From the NCBI GenBank assembly GCA_030635565.1, contig DAOVYP010000014.1:1-16246 (forward strand): 16,246 nucleotides of DNA, in the 5' to 3' direction. The notes beneath the pieces were generated by a model that saw only the letters and a list, made by a program, of their open reading frames with translations, was not told where the DNA came from and did no database searches. Below are positions 1 through 7,455 of the stretch, in pieces. The translations under genes and the position numbers were made by a program. This DNA is from Spirochaeta sp. Lineage in GTDB: Bacteria; Spirochaetota; Spirochaetia; DSM-2461. Each line of letters starts with the position of its first letter. The stretch's first letter is position 1.

Positions 1-810
1 GCGTCGTTGGCGGCGACGCGAAACGCCCTGATTGCGGCGGTGAAGGCCGAGGGTGAAACCATTATCCGGAACGCCGCCAGCGAACCCCATGTCCAGGATC
101 TCTGCCGGTTCCTTAATGCCATGGGTGCCCGTATCGAAGGAATCGGTTCCAACATCCTGCGGATCCGCGGTGTCCCGGCACTTGGGGGCTGTAAGTTCAG
201 AATCGGGTCGGATTTTATGGAAGTCGGCTCATTTATCGGACTGGCGGCAGTTACCGGCGGTGAGCTTACCATAGAAGATGCGGACCCGGAACATCTGCGC
301 ATGTGCCGGATTGCATTCGGCAAGCTTGGAATCAGCTGGAAAGCCGAAGGCCGCAACATCCATATTCCTGCGGGACAGGAGATGAAAATCATACAGGACA
401 TGGGCGGCATGATACCCCAGATCGACGATGCCCCATGGCCGGGTTTTCCGCCGGATCTTACCAGCATCATCACAGTGGTGGCCACTCAGGTCGAAGGAAC
501 CGTTCTGATACACGAGAAAATGTTCGAGTCCCGGATGTTTTTCGTGGACAAGCTCATCGCCATGGGTGCCGGAATCATCCTCTGTGACCCTCACAGGGCG
601 GTCGTGAGCGGCCCGAGGCGCCTCCGGGCCGCCGAGCTCACCTCTCCCGACGTTCGCGCCGGCATGGCGATGGTAATTGCCGCAATGGCGGCCCAGGGCA
701 CAAGTGTTATTCACAACGTTTACCAGATCGAACGGGGATATGAAAATCTTACCGAACGTCTGCGGTCTCTGGGTGGCCGGATCGAACGAGTCGGCGATGA
801 TGAGTGTTAA
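1..810 (+). CDS. murA: UDP-N-acetylglucosamine 1-carboxyvinyltransferase (MurA), 5' part missing
   Basis: MurA transfers enolpyruvate from PEP to UDP-GlcNAc in the cytoplasm, the first committed step of peptidoglycan synthesis. The frame is open from base 1 and ends in TAA, giving 269 residues, which fits the C-terminal ~260 of the usual ~420. The window therefore starts near the family's GATENA segment, seen here as AATRNA. Further family landmarks are [27 protein letters not shown] (its Asp is the expected general acid/base), [11 protein letters not shown], the RAGMAMV helix and [12 protein letters not shown] near the end. The PEP-binding loop with the active-site Cys lies outside the window, so activity cannot be judged. 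The Glu-to-Arg change in GATENA may indicate a divergent or second MurA paralogue. No terminator follows. The nearest downstream gene is convergent. Confidence 0.9.
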   Translation, partial: ASLAATRNALIAAVKAEGETIIRNAASEPHVQDLCRFLNAMGARIEGIGSNILRIRGVPALGGCKFRIGSDFMEVGSFIGLAAVTGGELTIEDADPEHLRMCRIAFGKLGISWKAEGRNIHIPAGQEMKIIQDMGGMIPQIDDAPWPGFPPDLTSIITVVATQVEGTVLIHEKMFESRMFFVDKLIAMGAGIILCDPHRAVVSGPRRLRAAELTSPDVRAGMAMVIAAMAAQGTSVIHNVYQIERGYENLTERLRSLGGRIERVGDDEC

Positions 811-818
811 TGCACGGT

Positions 819-1054
819 TTATTCACAGCTTATCCACAATTTCGTAACAAAGTTGTCTGAAAAAAGAACGTGATATTCAATAAACCATATTATTTGTCCG
901 GGACTACGGACTTCATTTATATCTTTATCCAATAAAGAAATAAGTGTAAATATGGGACAATGAGATTCTCCCGCGGAATAAGTTCCGAATTTCCCCCAAT
1001 CGGCTATTTCCTTATTTCAAAGGACATTAGGAGTTTCTCCACGAGTTATCCACA
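819..1054 (+). other. DnaA-box cluster in AT-rich convergent intergenic region
   Basis: This describes the gene-free stretch 811-1121. Three exact matches to the DnaA box TTATNCACA occur, all on the plus strand: TTATTCACA at 819-827, TTATCCACA at 830-838 and TTATCCACA at 1046-1054. The first and third sit in a shared 15-base unit, TTATYCACAGCTTAT (819-833 and 1046-1060). The sequence between is AT-rich and holds two small inverted repeats: CTTTAT-CCA-ATAAAG (923-937) and GTCCG/CGGAC (896-911). Both flanking genes end here, so no promoter is required. By rough count, one such 8-fixed-base match is expected about once per 100 regions of this size. Possible roles are a replication origin, a DnaA-titration site or a DnaA-reactivating site. 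No dnaA or dnaN is in view. Confidence 0.6.
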
Positions 1055-1065
1055 GCTTATGACAT

Positions 1066-1091
1066 AAAAAACCGCCCCGGCTGTGAGGCGG
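1066..1091 (-). terminator. Rho-independent terminator of the STAS gene
   Basis: Read on the minus strand, a CCGCC/GGCGG stem (plus-strand 1072-1076 and 1087-1091) closes a 10-base loop and is followed at once by six T residues (plus-strand A-run 1066-1071). It lies about 30 bases past the STAS stop codon and ends its transcript before the DnaA boxes. Confidence 0.75.
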
Positions 1092-1121
1092 CGATATTTA
1101 ACAATGGTTATTCGGGTTATA

Positions 1122-1676
1122 TCAACCCAGGAAGACCTGCCCTGAGTTATCGATTGCCAGAATGGTTTTGCATTCGCTGCAGCGGAATCGTCCGGCTTTG
1201 ACGGCTTTGAGTTTCTTAGAGCATATGGGGCAACGGAAAATTTTCGGAAAAACGTCATCGGTTTTCATATCGCCTTCGGAGCCGAAGAACGAGACCGCTT
1301 CGTCAAGGTTGTCCTTGATATTGAAGAACTGACTGAATCCGAGAAGCTGGAACACTTCGTAGACTTTAGGCTGGATTTCCAGCAGTACCAGGTCTCCGCT
1401 TCTGGGCTTCACGGCTTTCAGAAAATGAGTGAAGGATCCGATACCCGTACTTGATACGTACGTGAGGCTGCCGCAATGGAAGATCAGTTTGCTGTAACCG
1501 GCTTCGATGGCCTTTGTCACACGTTTCTGAAAGAGATTTGAGTTGTAGGTATCGATGTAACCGGTCAGGTAGAGAACCAGACATCCCTTGACCGAATCGA
1601 GCTTCTGCAGTCGGATTTTCAGACTGTCGTCTTTTTCGATATCAAACCCATTGACGATTTCGTTGTTGTTGGCCAT
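1122..1676 (-). CDS. STAS-domain protein (anti-sigma factor antagonist-like) with C-terminal zinc ribbon
   Basis: The 184-residue cytoplasmic protein has two parts. Residues ~30-130 form a STAS fold (SpoIIAA/RsbV type), with a beta strand GCLVLYLTGYIDTYN and the switch segment YVSSTGIGSF (~73-82). By alignment, Ser76 is in the position of the phosphorylated Ser of SpoIIAA, while the Asp before it is replaced by Ser. Residues ~148-184 form a small zinc ribbon with pairs C149-P-I-C152 and C166-S-E-C169. Such antagonists normally bind an anti-sigma factor/kinase and are controlled by phosphorylation. No partner kinase or phosphatase is nearby. I chose ATG at 1676 over the in-frame GTG at 1682 because an AAGG motif sits ~6 bases before the ATG. 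A strong promoter and a terminator flank it, so it is monocistronic. Confidence 0.85.
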   Translation of the reverse strand: MANNNEIVNGFDIEKDDSLKIRLQKLDSVKGCLVLYLTGYIDTYNSNLFQKRVTKAIEAGYSKLIFHCGSLTYVSSTGIGSFTHFLKAVKPRSGDLVLLEIQPKVYEVFQLLGFSQFFNIKDNLDEAVSFFGSEGDMKTDDVFPKIFRCPICSKKLKAVKAGRFRCSECKTILAIDNSGQVFLG

Positions 1677-1708
1677 ACACACCTTACGATTTCTGTAACC
1701 TGTCTCGT

Positions 1709-1737
1709 ATTGTAGGTAACACCGGTTTTTTTGTCAA
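1709..1737 (-). promoter_or_regulatory. Strong sigma-70-type promoter for the STAS gene
   Basis: The minus strand reads TTGACA (1732-1737), a 17-base spacer, then TACAAT (1709-1714). The -35 is perfect and the -10 has five of six consensus bases. The predicted start near 1702 gives a ~26-base leader before ATG 1676. Confidence 0.75.
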
Positions 1738-1807
1738 ACTCCGTTTTCCCCTGAGTTGTCTTTTCGTATTGGTTCTTTACAGGAATCTGAAACCGGCGGC
1801 ATATAAG

Positions 1808-1836
1808 TTGATGCGACATAGCCGGGAATGTATCAT
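1808..1836 (+). promoter_or_regulatory. Putative sigma-70-type promoter for the 1854 gene
   Basis: TTGATG (1808-1813), a 17-base spacer, then TATCAT (1831-1836). The predicted start near 1843 leaves only ~11 bases of leader, overlapping the GGGGGTG ribosome binding sequence at about 1842-1848. The assignment is therefore tentative, although short leaders recur in this window. Confidence 0.45.
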
Positions 1837-1853
1837 TATAGCGGGGGTGCTCC

Positions 1854-2303
1854 ATGAAAATTGTACCTGTTTTCCTCCTTTTGCTGATTCCTGTCCTGGG
1901 CTGGGGCCAGTCTTTTAACACGCTTGTTGATTTTGACCTCGAACTTTCGTCTCTGAGTGATCCCGTTGTCACAGCTGCTGCAGTCGATGACGGACGAATT
2001 GTGATACTCGAAGGCCTGATGGGTGATACGAAGACGGATGAATCGGGTGATGAGGCTCAGATCTGGGTCACTCTGATCGGCGGGTCATGGGTCGGAACTT
2101 CCGAGGTTCGCGCATATTCATGCCGGATTCTTTTCCCGGGAAATCGGTGGCTTGAGATTTTCCCCGGTGTAAGGCCTGAAAAACCCTCGCCCGGTTATGT
2201 CCCTCCGGGAAGTCGCCTGCTTGTCGCCGCCCGGGTTACCGGATACGACAGCGGCGCAGGTATCCCCGTGGCTGAAATGGTGGATTACAGGGTTCTTCAA
2301 TAA
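1854..2303 (+). CDS. Small exported protein of unknown function
   Basis: I do not recognise this 149-residue protein. Residues 1-19 are a clear signal peptide: a Lys near the start, the hydrophobic run VPVFLLLLIPVLG, and a likely cleavage after the Gly-Gln of WGQ. There is no lipobox Cys, so the product should be periplasmic or secreted and not a lipoprotein. The mature ~130 residues are rich in short beta-type segments (RIVILEGL, AQIWVTLIGG, SRLLVAARVTGYD) and acidic residues, suggesting a compact beta domain. The start is supported by GGGGGTG about 5 bases upstream. It is divergent from the STAS gene and its stop lies 5 bases from the stop of the convergent sigma-54 activator. No functional link is evident. 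Confidence 0.75.
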   Translation: MKIVPVFLLLLIPVLGWGQSFNTLVDFDLELSSLSDPVVTAAAVDDGRIVILEGLMGDTKTDESGDEAQIWVTLIGGSWVGTSEVRAYSCRILFPGNRWLEIFPGVRPEKPSPGYVPPGSRLLVAARVTGYDSGAGIPVAEMVDYRVLQ

Positions 2304-2308
2304 TTCAT

Positions 2309-3433
2309 TCAAGGAATCGCGATGTCTCCGGTTCGCAGAACACCGTTTTCCGCCGAAAGCGATGCCCTCAGCAGCACCGACTGTAATTCTCTGACATTAC
2401 CGGGCCAGTTGTAGCGAACCAGCAGTGCCATAGCTCCGCTTTCAACCCGCCAGTGCAGGTCGGAGCGGATCTTCTTCAGGTAATCCCGGGTCAGGCGGGG
2501 AATGTCTTCCCGCCGTTTTCGAAGTGGCGGAACGGTGACTCCAAGAAGATTGAGCCGGTAGAACAGATCGGATCGGAATATGCCGTTTTTCATTGATTCC
2601 CGAAGATTCCGGTTCGTAGCGGCCACAACCCGGACATCGACTGGCTTCGTCGTATTGGACCCCATCCGCCTTACCGTCCCCTCTTCTATAACCCGGAGCA
2701 GACAGGCCTGGCCCTGAATACTCAATTCGCCGATTTCGTCCAGAAAAAGAGTGCCGCCGCTTGAGCTTTCGAACAGGCCCGGCCGGTCTACAGATCCTGT
2801 GAACGCGCCTCTTTTGGAACCGAACATTTCGGATCCGAGGATATCGTCGGGATAGGAGGCACAGTTGACGGCTGTAAAGGGTCCGTTTCTGCGGCGGCTG
2901 TGGAGATGAATTGTTCTGGCGGCCAGTTCTTTTCCGCTGCCGGTTTCTCCGGTAATGAGGACCGGGTACGGCAAATCGGAGTATTTGATCAATCGGTCAA
3001 TCAAATCCACTATGGCGGAGCTGTCTCCGGCAATCAGTTTTTCAGGATACTCAATATCGGGGCTTTTGCCGGGGTGGCAGATGTGAATCATGCGATTCAG
3101 GCAAGCCCCCATCACCTCTCCGTTCACCGGACCGGTCAGACAGTCGAAAGCCCCGTGGCGTATGCAGCAGACCGCCTGGGCCGCCGTCATGAAATTCGCA
3201 GTTACAATAACCCCCGGGACTCCGGGAATTCCGAGTACCTTTTTCAGATACCCCAGGTCGTCAGGCCCGGGATTTGAAAGCGGTATAATGAGTCCATGGG
3301 TTCTTTCGGAAGCCAGAGAATCTTTCAGGCCTTTCCTTTCTTGCTCAGTTTCAAGGCGCATATATGCCGGAAGGCCGTCCCTGAGACGGGAATAGTTTAT
3401 CTTGTCCTGCCCTAGATAGAGAATGCGATACAT
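2309..3433 (-). CDS. Sigma-54-dependent activator (NtrC-type) with pseudo-receiver and no DNA-binding domain
   Basis: These 374-residue AAA+ proteins use ATP hydrolysis to open RNA polymerase-sigma-54 promoter complexes. The AAA+ core is complete: Walker A GETGSGKE (162-169), sigma-54 contact loop GAFTGS (209-214), Walker B GGTLFLDE (226-233), an arginine-finger region around [10 protein letters not shown], and sensor [11 protein letters not shown] (342-350). Residues 1-~115 resemble a response-regulator receiver, but the phospho-acceptor position reads P51 (LIIPLSNPG), the conserved Lys of the T-K-P motif is Gly (T100-G-P), and the acidic pocket is reduced. Control by phosphorylation is therefore unlikely. 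The protein stops at residue 374, just after the AAA+ domain, with no Fis-type helix-turn-helix. The next gene is convergent 5 bases away, so nothing has been cut off in frame. ATG 3433 is preferred to GTG 3442 by receiver alignment and promoter position. No good Shine-Dalgarno is visible. Confidence 0.9.
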   Translation of the reverse strand: MYRILYLGQDKINYSRLRDGLPAYMRLETEQERKGLKDSLASERTHGLIIPLSNPGPDDLGYLKKVLGIPGVPGVIVTANFMTAAQAVCCIRHGAFDCLTGPVNGEVMGACLNRMIHICHPGKSPDIEYPEKLIAGDSSAIVDLIDRLIKYSDLPYPVLITGETGSGKELAARTIHLHSRRRNGPFTAVNCASYPDDILGSEMFGSKRGAFTGSVDRPGLFESSSGGTLFLDEIGELSIQGQACLLRVIEEGTVRRMGSNTTKPVDVRVVAATNRNLRESMKNGIFRSDLFYRLNLLGVTVPPLRKRREDIPRLTRDYLKKIRSDLHWRVESGAMALLVRYNWPGNVRELQSVLLRASLSAENGVLRTGDIAIP

Positions 3434-3451
3434 GACAATCACGGAAATGGC

Positions 3452-3481
3452 AGTATAGACAGGAGGTCAATATCACATCAA
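3452..3481 (-). promoter_or_regulatory. Putative sigma-70-type promoter for the sigma-54 activator
   Basis: The minus strand reads TTGATG (3476-3481), an 18-base spacer, then TATACT (3452-3457). The start near 3445 gives a ~12-base leader to ATG 3433 and almost none to GTG 3442, which supports the ATG. Confidence 0.45.
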
Positions 3482-3482
3482 C

Positions 3483-3518
3483 AAAAAAGAACAGCCGAAC
3501 ACTATACGGTCAGTCGGC
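3483..3518 (-). terminator. Possible terminator after the fxsA-like gene
   Basis: On the minus strand, GCCGA/TCGGC arms (3514-3518 and 3494-3498) with a 15-base loop are followed by TGTTC and six T residues (3483-3488). The stem is short and the loop is large, so this is a weak candidate. It would separate fxsA from the activator gene. Confidence 0.35.
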
Positions 3519-3528
3519 GTGAGACTTG

Positions 3529-4011
3529 TCAGCTTTCGGCGTTGATGCCGATCCTGTGTCCTGCCAGGCGATCCAGTCGGAGGAACTCGTAAGCTTCCTG
3601 CCAGTCGATACCTGTTAATCGGGCCAGGCGGTCGCCGAGTTTCACACCGACAAAAGGAATCAGGAGCAGAATACCGGCAAGAGTGTTCAGCAGACCGGGC
3701 ATTATGAGAAACAGAGATGCGACCAGTGTGCTCAGGTATCGTGAGAAAATTTCAGATTCGAAATGACCCCCGTCAATGGTTTCAACCAGCTGCCGGCTTC
3801 TCAGGTCCACCAGATAATACATGATTAAAATTCCGGCCGCCGCGTTGGCCGCCAGAACCGCCATGGTAATCCAGGGGCCGACCATGAGGGAGAGTTTAAG
3901 AAAAAGTATGATGTCCAGAAGAACGACTAAACCGAGGCCGGCGGTGAGACCGAGGTATATTCTGGTAGAGCGGGGACTGATCAGGATATACAGCAAGCGG
4001 AAATTGAGCAT
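3529..4011 (-). CDS. fxsA: FxsA-family inner-membrane protein
   Basis: This 160-residue protein has about four hydrophobic segments (~19-40, 44-68, 95-121). The family signature is SLFLIMPGLLNTLAGILLLIPFV read in parts: MPGLLNTLAG followed by ILLLIPFVG (residues ~104-122), as in the LLPGFxTDxxGxLLLLP region of E. coli FxsA. FxsA is an inner-membrane protein known for relieving phage T7 exclusion by the F plasmid when overproduced, and its native role is unclear. The cytoplasmic tail (~122-160) is longer and more charged than usual, and there is an extra N-terminal stretch. The gene starts 49 bases after the wecG-like gene on the same strand, with no clear promoter or Shine-Dalgarno of its own, so read-through from the ctp operon is likely. 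Confidence 0.75.
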   Translation of the reverse strand: MLNFRLLYILISPRSTRIYLGLTAGLGLVVLLDIILFLKLSLMVGPWITMAVLAANAAAGILIMYYLVDLRSRQLVETIDGGHFESEIFSRYLSTLVASLFLIMPGLLNTLAGILLLIPFVGVKLGDRLARLTGIDWQEAYEFLRLDRLAGHRIGINAES

Positions 4012-4060
4012 GGCACAGTGTACTTCTGAATTACGTGTTGGACTAGATTACCGGGAAGGG

Positions 4061-4801
4061 CTATTTTCGGATCCTTTCGATGAGCAGCAGCAGGAAAAAA
4101 AGCAGATAACGGAAAACCCGGAAAAATCTCCAGGGGCGGACCAATGCTCCGAAGAAGCCCCGGGTTATCCTGGCACCCGAGCGGTCATTGGGCTTGGGCC
4201 GCTTGCCGGAAAAGACGTCTAAACATGTATTTTCCCAGACACTCAAGCCCGGAGCGAACAGGTTTCTTTTCCTTGATATCCAAAGATGTCGGCCCTTGAG
4301 GCCGTTTCCCGCCAGCAGTAATGTAGGGGCGGCTTTCTTGATAGCCGTAATAACATCATTTTCTCTTTCCATCGGAAAATAGGCCGCATAACGGCCAACA
4401 ATCTGCAGCCCGGGAAATGTCGCCTTGAGTGAGGATTCCGCCAGTCGTACGCCTCGCATGCTGGAGCCGAGGAGATAGATGGATTTATTTTTCTGTTCAA
4501 GTATGCCCAGGAGCCTGATGATGAACGGGTAGGTTCTACGCAGAGGTGGAACGTCCCGATGCAGGAAGCGGGCGGCTCGGACGATAAGGGAAGAAACCGG
4601 AATAATCAGAGCGGCCCGGGTGATGGCTTCCCGTCTTTCGCTGTTATGCCTGGCGCGCATAAACTCGTGGAAATCGAGAAATATGATCTGCCGGTGATCG
4701 TTCAGGGTATAAAGGTCTTCAATGGCCCGGGGAAGGGAATCATTATCGACCACATCGACGGGTATTCCCAGAATGTGAATTCTTGTTACGCCGGCTGCCA
4801 T
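4061..4801 (-). CDS. WecG/TagA/CpsF-family (GT26) protein with altered active site
   Basis: The family transfers ManNAc or a related sugar to a lipid-linked GlcNAc in teichoic acid, enterobacterial common antigen or polysaccharide synthesis. This 246-residue protein keeps the family length and order: an N-terminal ILGIPVDVVD strand, a central SIYLLGSSMRGV nucleotide-binding-like segment, LLLAGNGLKGRHLWI, and a basic C-terminal part (GFFGALVRPWRFFRVFRYL) like the family's membrane-associating tail. However, the conserved Thr-x-Asn before Pro-Glu is replaced (FLDFHEF, 41-47), and the PDG motif that carries the proposed catalytic Asp reads PVSS (68-71). Enzyme activity is doubtful, and it may be a binding or scaffold protein. 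Its start overlaps rsmE by 16 bases and a GGGAGAG ribosome binding sequence lies within rsmE. Confidence 0.75.
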   Translation of the reverse strand: MAAGVTRIHILGIPVDVVDNDSLPRAIEDLYTLNDHRQIIFLDFHEFMRARHNSERREAITRAALIIPVSSLIVRAARFLHRDVPPLRRTYPFIIRLLGILEQKNKSIYLLGSSMRGVRLAESSLKATFPGLQIVGRYAAYFPMERENDVITAIKKAAPTLLLAGNGLKGRHLWISRKRNLFAPGLSVWENTCLDVFSGKRPKPNDRSGARITRGFFGALVRPWRFFRVFRYLLFFLLLLIERIRK

Positions 4802-5571
4802 TCGGTTCTCTCCCTGATAATCGTACCGATCGCCGCCAGTCCGTAGATTGCAGCGGTTTCGGCCCTGAGAACACGGCTGCCGAGATGAATGGGCAGCGCG
4901 CCTTTTTCCCGGAGGAGGCGGGTCTCGGAAGGAGACAGGCCGCCCTCGGGTCCGACCATTATAGCCAATTCCCCGACCGGCTCGGCAAGGTGTCGGTGTA
5001 GATTTCCGGCTCCTTCTTTGCCGAATTTACGTTCATGAAGGAATAATAGCGGCCCCTTCCTGTTCCAGGCCTTCAACAGTTCCGGAAGTTTCCTGGGTGC
5101 TTCCAGTTCCGCGGGTACGTCGCCGCCGCATTGCTGCAGCGCTTCGACGGCAATTCGTCCCCATCGTATTTTTTTCGCCAGAGTGTCGGCCTCGTCCCGG
5201 TACTTCACCTGACAATGTTCAGTCAGTACGGGCCAGATTGCGGAGGCTCCGGCCTCGACAGCCTGTCTGACGGTCAGATCCATCTTCCTGCCCTTTGTTA
5301 CCGCCGGCATAAGGGTGATACGAATCTGGAGATTCCCGTTTTTCATAATGTCCCGGACTGCCGGGGTGAGTCCGATGATGCAGGATTCACGTTCAATCCG
5401 GATAATCTCCATGTCGAAGACCTCGCCGTCAGGGGAAAGAGCGGGAACCCGGTCTCCGACGGAATACCTCCTGACGTGAATCAGATAGTGGTAATCCCGG
5501 CCGGTCAGCTGATATCCTTCGAGGTCTTGTCCGGGGCTATCGGGATCAAAGGGTAAAACGTAAAGTTTCAT
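4786..5571 (-). CDS. rsmE: 16S rRNA (uracil-1498-N3)-methyltransferase RsmE
   Basis: RsmE methylates N3 of U1498 in helix 44 of 16S rRNA using S-adenosylmethionine, acting as a SPOUT-fold dimer on the 30S subunit. The 261 residues have the N-terminal PUA-like part (YHYLIHVRRYSVGDRV) and the C-terminal SPOUT knot with MVGPEGGLSPSE (206-216) and LGSRVLRAETA (230-240), both diagnostic for the family. The segment usually written as EQxxR near residue 147 reads QQCGG, a small deviation. The start codon overlaps the yjbQ stop (ATGA), and the 3' end overlaps the wecG-like start by 16 bases. It is therefore translationally coupled within the ctp-yjbQ-rsmE-wecG operon. No separate Shine-Dalgarno is obvious. 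Confidence 0.93.
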   Translation of the reverse strand: MKLYVLPFDPDSPGQDLEGYQLTGRDYHYLIHVRRYSVGDRVPALSPDGEVFDMEIIRIERESCIIGLTPAVRDIMKNGNLQIRITLMPAVTKGRKMDLTVRQAVEAGASAIWPVLTEHCQVKYRDEADTLAKKIRWGRIAVEALQQCGGDVPAELEAPRKLPELLKAWNRKGPLLFLHERKFGKEGAGNLHRHLAEPVGELAIMVGPEGGLSPSETRLLREKGALPIHLGSRVLRAETAAIYGLAAIGTIIRERTEWQPA

Positions 5572-5966
5572 TGACCGATAATCGTAACCAGGGCCCGGCG
5601 CTGCCTTGGGCCGTCGAAATCACAAAAATAAATTCCCTGCCAGGTACCCAGAACAAGGCGTCCTTCAGAGATAGGTAATGTCACGGAAAGTCCGGTGAGA
5701 GTGGCTTTCAGATGGGCGGCCGAGTTACCCTCCATGTGAAGGTAGCCGTCGCTCAGTGGAACGAGTTTGCCGATTTCCATCATCATGTCCGTTTTCACAT
5801 CAGGATCGGCGTTTTCGTTGATGGTGATACCCGCAGTCGTGTGAGGGCTGCTGATCAGACAGAGTCCATCCTTTACATCACTGTCTGCGACGGCTGCGGC
5901 TACCCCGGAGCTGATATCGCTCATGGAATCACCCGGGGATGTGCTGACGGAGATGGCAACGGTCAT
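5568..5966 (-). CDS. yjbQ: YjbQ/UPF0047 family protein
   Basis: The 132 residues match the full length and motifs of the UPF0047 family: SPHTTAGITINENADPDV (40-57), HMEGNSAAHLKA (77-88) and LVLGTWQGIYFCDFDGPR (104-121). The conserved His residues (H42, H77, H85) line the trimer pocket in known structures. The E. coli member has weak thiamine-phosphate synthase activity in suppressor studies, and the physiological role is not settled. It sits between ctp and rsmE with ATGA overlaps at both ends (5963-5966 and 5568-5571), so its expression is tied to the protease operon. The cytoplasm is the expected location, as there is no signal or membrane segment. Confidence 0.93.
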   Translation of the reverse strand: MTVAISVSTSPGDSMSDISSGVAAAVADSDVKDGLCLISSPHTTAGITINENADPDVKTDMMMEIGKLVPLSDGYLHMEGNSAAHLKATLTGLSVTLPISEGRLVLGTWQGIYFCDFDGPRQRRALVTIIGQ

Positions 5967-7366
5967 CGACCGGTATCCAGGTATTCCACGGCCCTGATGA
6001 GAACCGAGTCGAATTCCATATCGACGATCGGGGGAACGTTCAGTCTTCTCTCAGCTTCCCTTTTCACCATCAGCCGCAGAATTTTTTCTCCGGGATCCAG
6101 TCCTTCGTTCTGCAGTTTCCGGATAAAACGGTCCACCTGAGTGCTTGATGGATCGGGATTCTCGTTGACAAAGGCTCCGACGCGGTTTTCCTGAAGCAGA
6201 GAGGCATAGGAAAGGGCCTGAGCTTCAGTGAGTTCCGGCTCCTCGACGGCGATATCGGGATCGATTCCAGTTTTATCAATGTTGTTTCCGTCGGGGGTGT
6301 AATACCGGCCGGTGGTGAGCTTGATGGCGGCACCGTTGAGGGGAATCATCTGCTGTATGGAACCTTTACCGAAAGAGGTTTCCCCGATAACGGTTGCACG
6401 ATTGCGGTCTTTGAGAGCCCCTGTGAGAATCTCGGAAGCGGAAGCCGAACCCTTGTCGATGAGAACGACGATTTCCATGCTTGAGGGAACGATTTTTCCG
6501 GGAGCGGCCCTGTGGATCTTATTCTGTCTTTCCTGACGGTATTGCGTACTGACAACAACACCGCCGGAAAAGAAAAGGTCGGCGATCTCTACAACAGAAT
6601 CCAATAAACCACCGGGATTGCTTCTGACATCAACAATGAGTTTGTCCAGGCCCTGAGCCGAGAATTCAATGAGACTTTCCTTCACCCTGGGTTCGGTATA
6701 AGGCGTGAACTCAATGATTCTCAGATAACCGATCCGGCCGTCGATTACCGTCGATTTTACCGTGGGAATTTCGATTTCCGCTCGAGTCAGCTTCACGTCG
6801 AAAGTGAAACTGCCGTTTCGCAATATAGTTACCATTACATCGCTGCCCGGTTTGCCGCGCAAGCGATTGGAGACATCCTGAGTTGTAAAACCCTCAGCCG
6901 ACTCATCTTCTATAGCGTAGATATAATCACCCGCATTGATTCCCGCACGCCAGCTTGGCGTATCTTCGATAGGTGAAACCACTTTGACGTAGGGCAGACG
7001 GCCGTAGGGATTGTCAGGATCGAAACGGTCTTTACTGATATAGAGGCCGACACCGCCGTATTTACCCTCGGTTGTATCAGTCATCTGTTCGAGAGATTCT
7101 CCATCGAGATAGATGGAATACGGATCATCAAGATTGGAGAACATCCCGTCCATAGCACCCTTGAACAGAATATCCGGGTCGACTTCGTCAACATAATTGC
7201 TTTGTAGAATGTAGAGGGCCGCTTCCAGGTCACGTATATATTCCTGAGTATTCCGGCGACTGCTCGTCTGGGCTGAAGCCACGGGAGAGAGCAGGATGAC
7301 TGCCAGTATCAGCAGCATGGCTGTTATTGCGGAAAGCCATATCAGGCGTTCTCGTTTTCTATCCAT
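5963..7366 (-). CDS. ctp: S41-family carboxyl-terminal processing protease (CtpA/CtpB type)
   Basis: This 467-residue serine protease cleaves envelope or periplasmic substrates near their C termini. Residues 10-33 form a membrane anchor or signal (LSAITAMLLILAVILLSPVASAQ in outline, with an A-x-A-like end at VASA). A short helical region with NYVDEVD follows, then a PDZ domain (~100-190, GGVGLYISKD opening) and the S41 core. The catalytic triad is visible: Ser309 in KGSASASEI, Lys334 in SFGKGS and Gln338, numbered as in B. subtilis CtpB with the normal 25-residue Ser-Lys spacing. The YYTPDG motif (355-360) is also present. It is the first gene of the operon, with its own promoter and an AGGAAG site ~10 bases before ATG 7366. 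Confidence 0.94.
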   Translation of the reverse strand: MDRKRERLIWLSAITAMLLILAVILLSPVASAQTSSRRNTQEYIRDLEAALYILQSNYVDEVDPDILFKGAMDGMFSNLDDPYSIYLDGESLEQMTDTTEGKYGGVGLYISKDRFDPDNPYGRLPYVKVVSPIEDTPSWRAGINAGDYIYAIEDESAEGFTTQDVSNRLRGKPGSDVMVTILRNGSFTFDVKLTRAEIEIPTVKSTVIDGRIGYLRIIEFTPYTEPRVKESLIEFSAQGLDKLIVDVRSNPGGLLDSVVEIADLFFSGGVVVSTQYRQERQNKIHRAAPGKIVPSSMEIVVLIDKGSASASEILTGALKDRNRATVIGETSFGKGSIQQMIPLNGAAIKLTTGRYYTPDGNNIDKTGIDPDIAVEEPELTEAQALSYASLLQENRVGAFVNENPDPSSTQVDRFIRKLQNEGLDPGEKILRLMVKREAERRLNVPPIVDMEFDSVLIRAVEYLDTGR

Positions 7367-7387
7367 ATTCGGGTACTTCCTGACCGG

Positions 7388-7416
7388 ATTGTCGATGCAC
7401 CCTTGCGGCTTGTCAA
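7388..7416 (-). promoter_or_regulatory. Promoter of the ctp-yjbQ-rsmE-wecG operon
   Basis: The minus strand reads TTGACA (7411-7416), a 17-base spacer, then GACAAT (7388-7393). The -35 is perfect and the -10 has four of six consensus bases. The start near 7381 leaves a ~15-base leader holding the AGGAAG ribosome binding site. Confidence 0.6.
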
Positions 7417-7455
7417 CACTGTGGTCGCTTGACCCGCCGGAATGGTGGGCTTATG

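Noticed and set aside
608..632. Near-perfect 25-base GC-rich palindrome inside murA
   Set aside because: It encodes ordinary family-compatible residues ([10 protein letters not shown] region) and is most likely a codon-use coincidence, not a terminator or operator.
811..1121. Possible dif/XerCD site in the convergent gap
   Set aside because: I looked for an 11-6-11 arrangement with a TTATGTNAA-type XerD half and found only loose AT-rich resemblance around 911-938.
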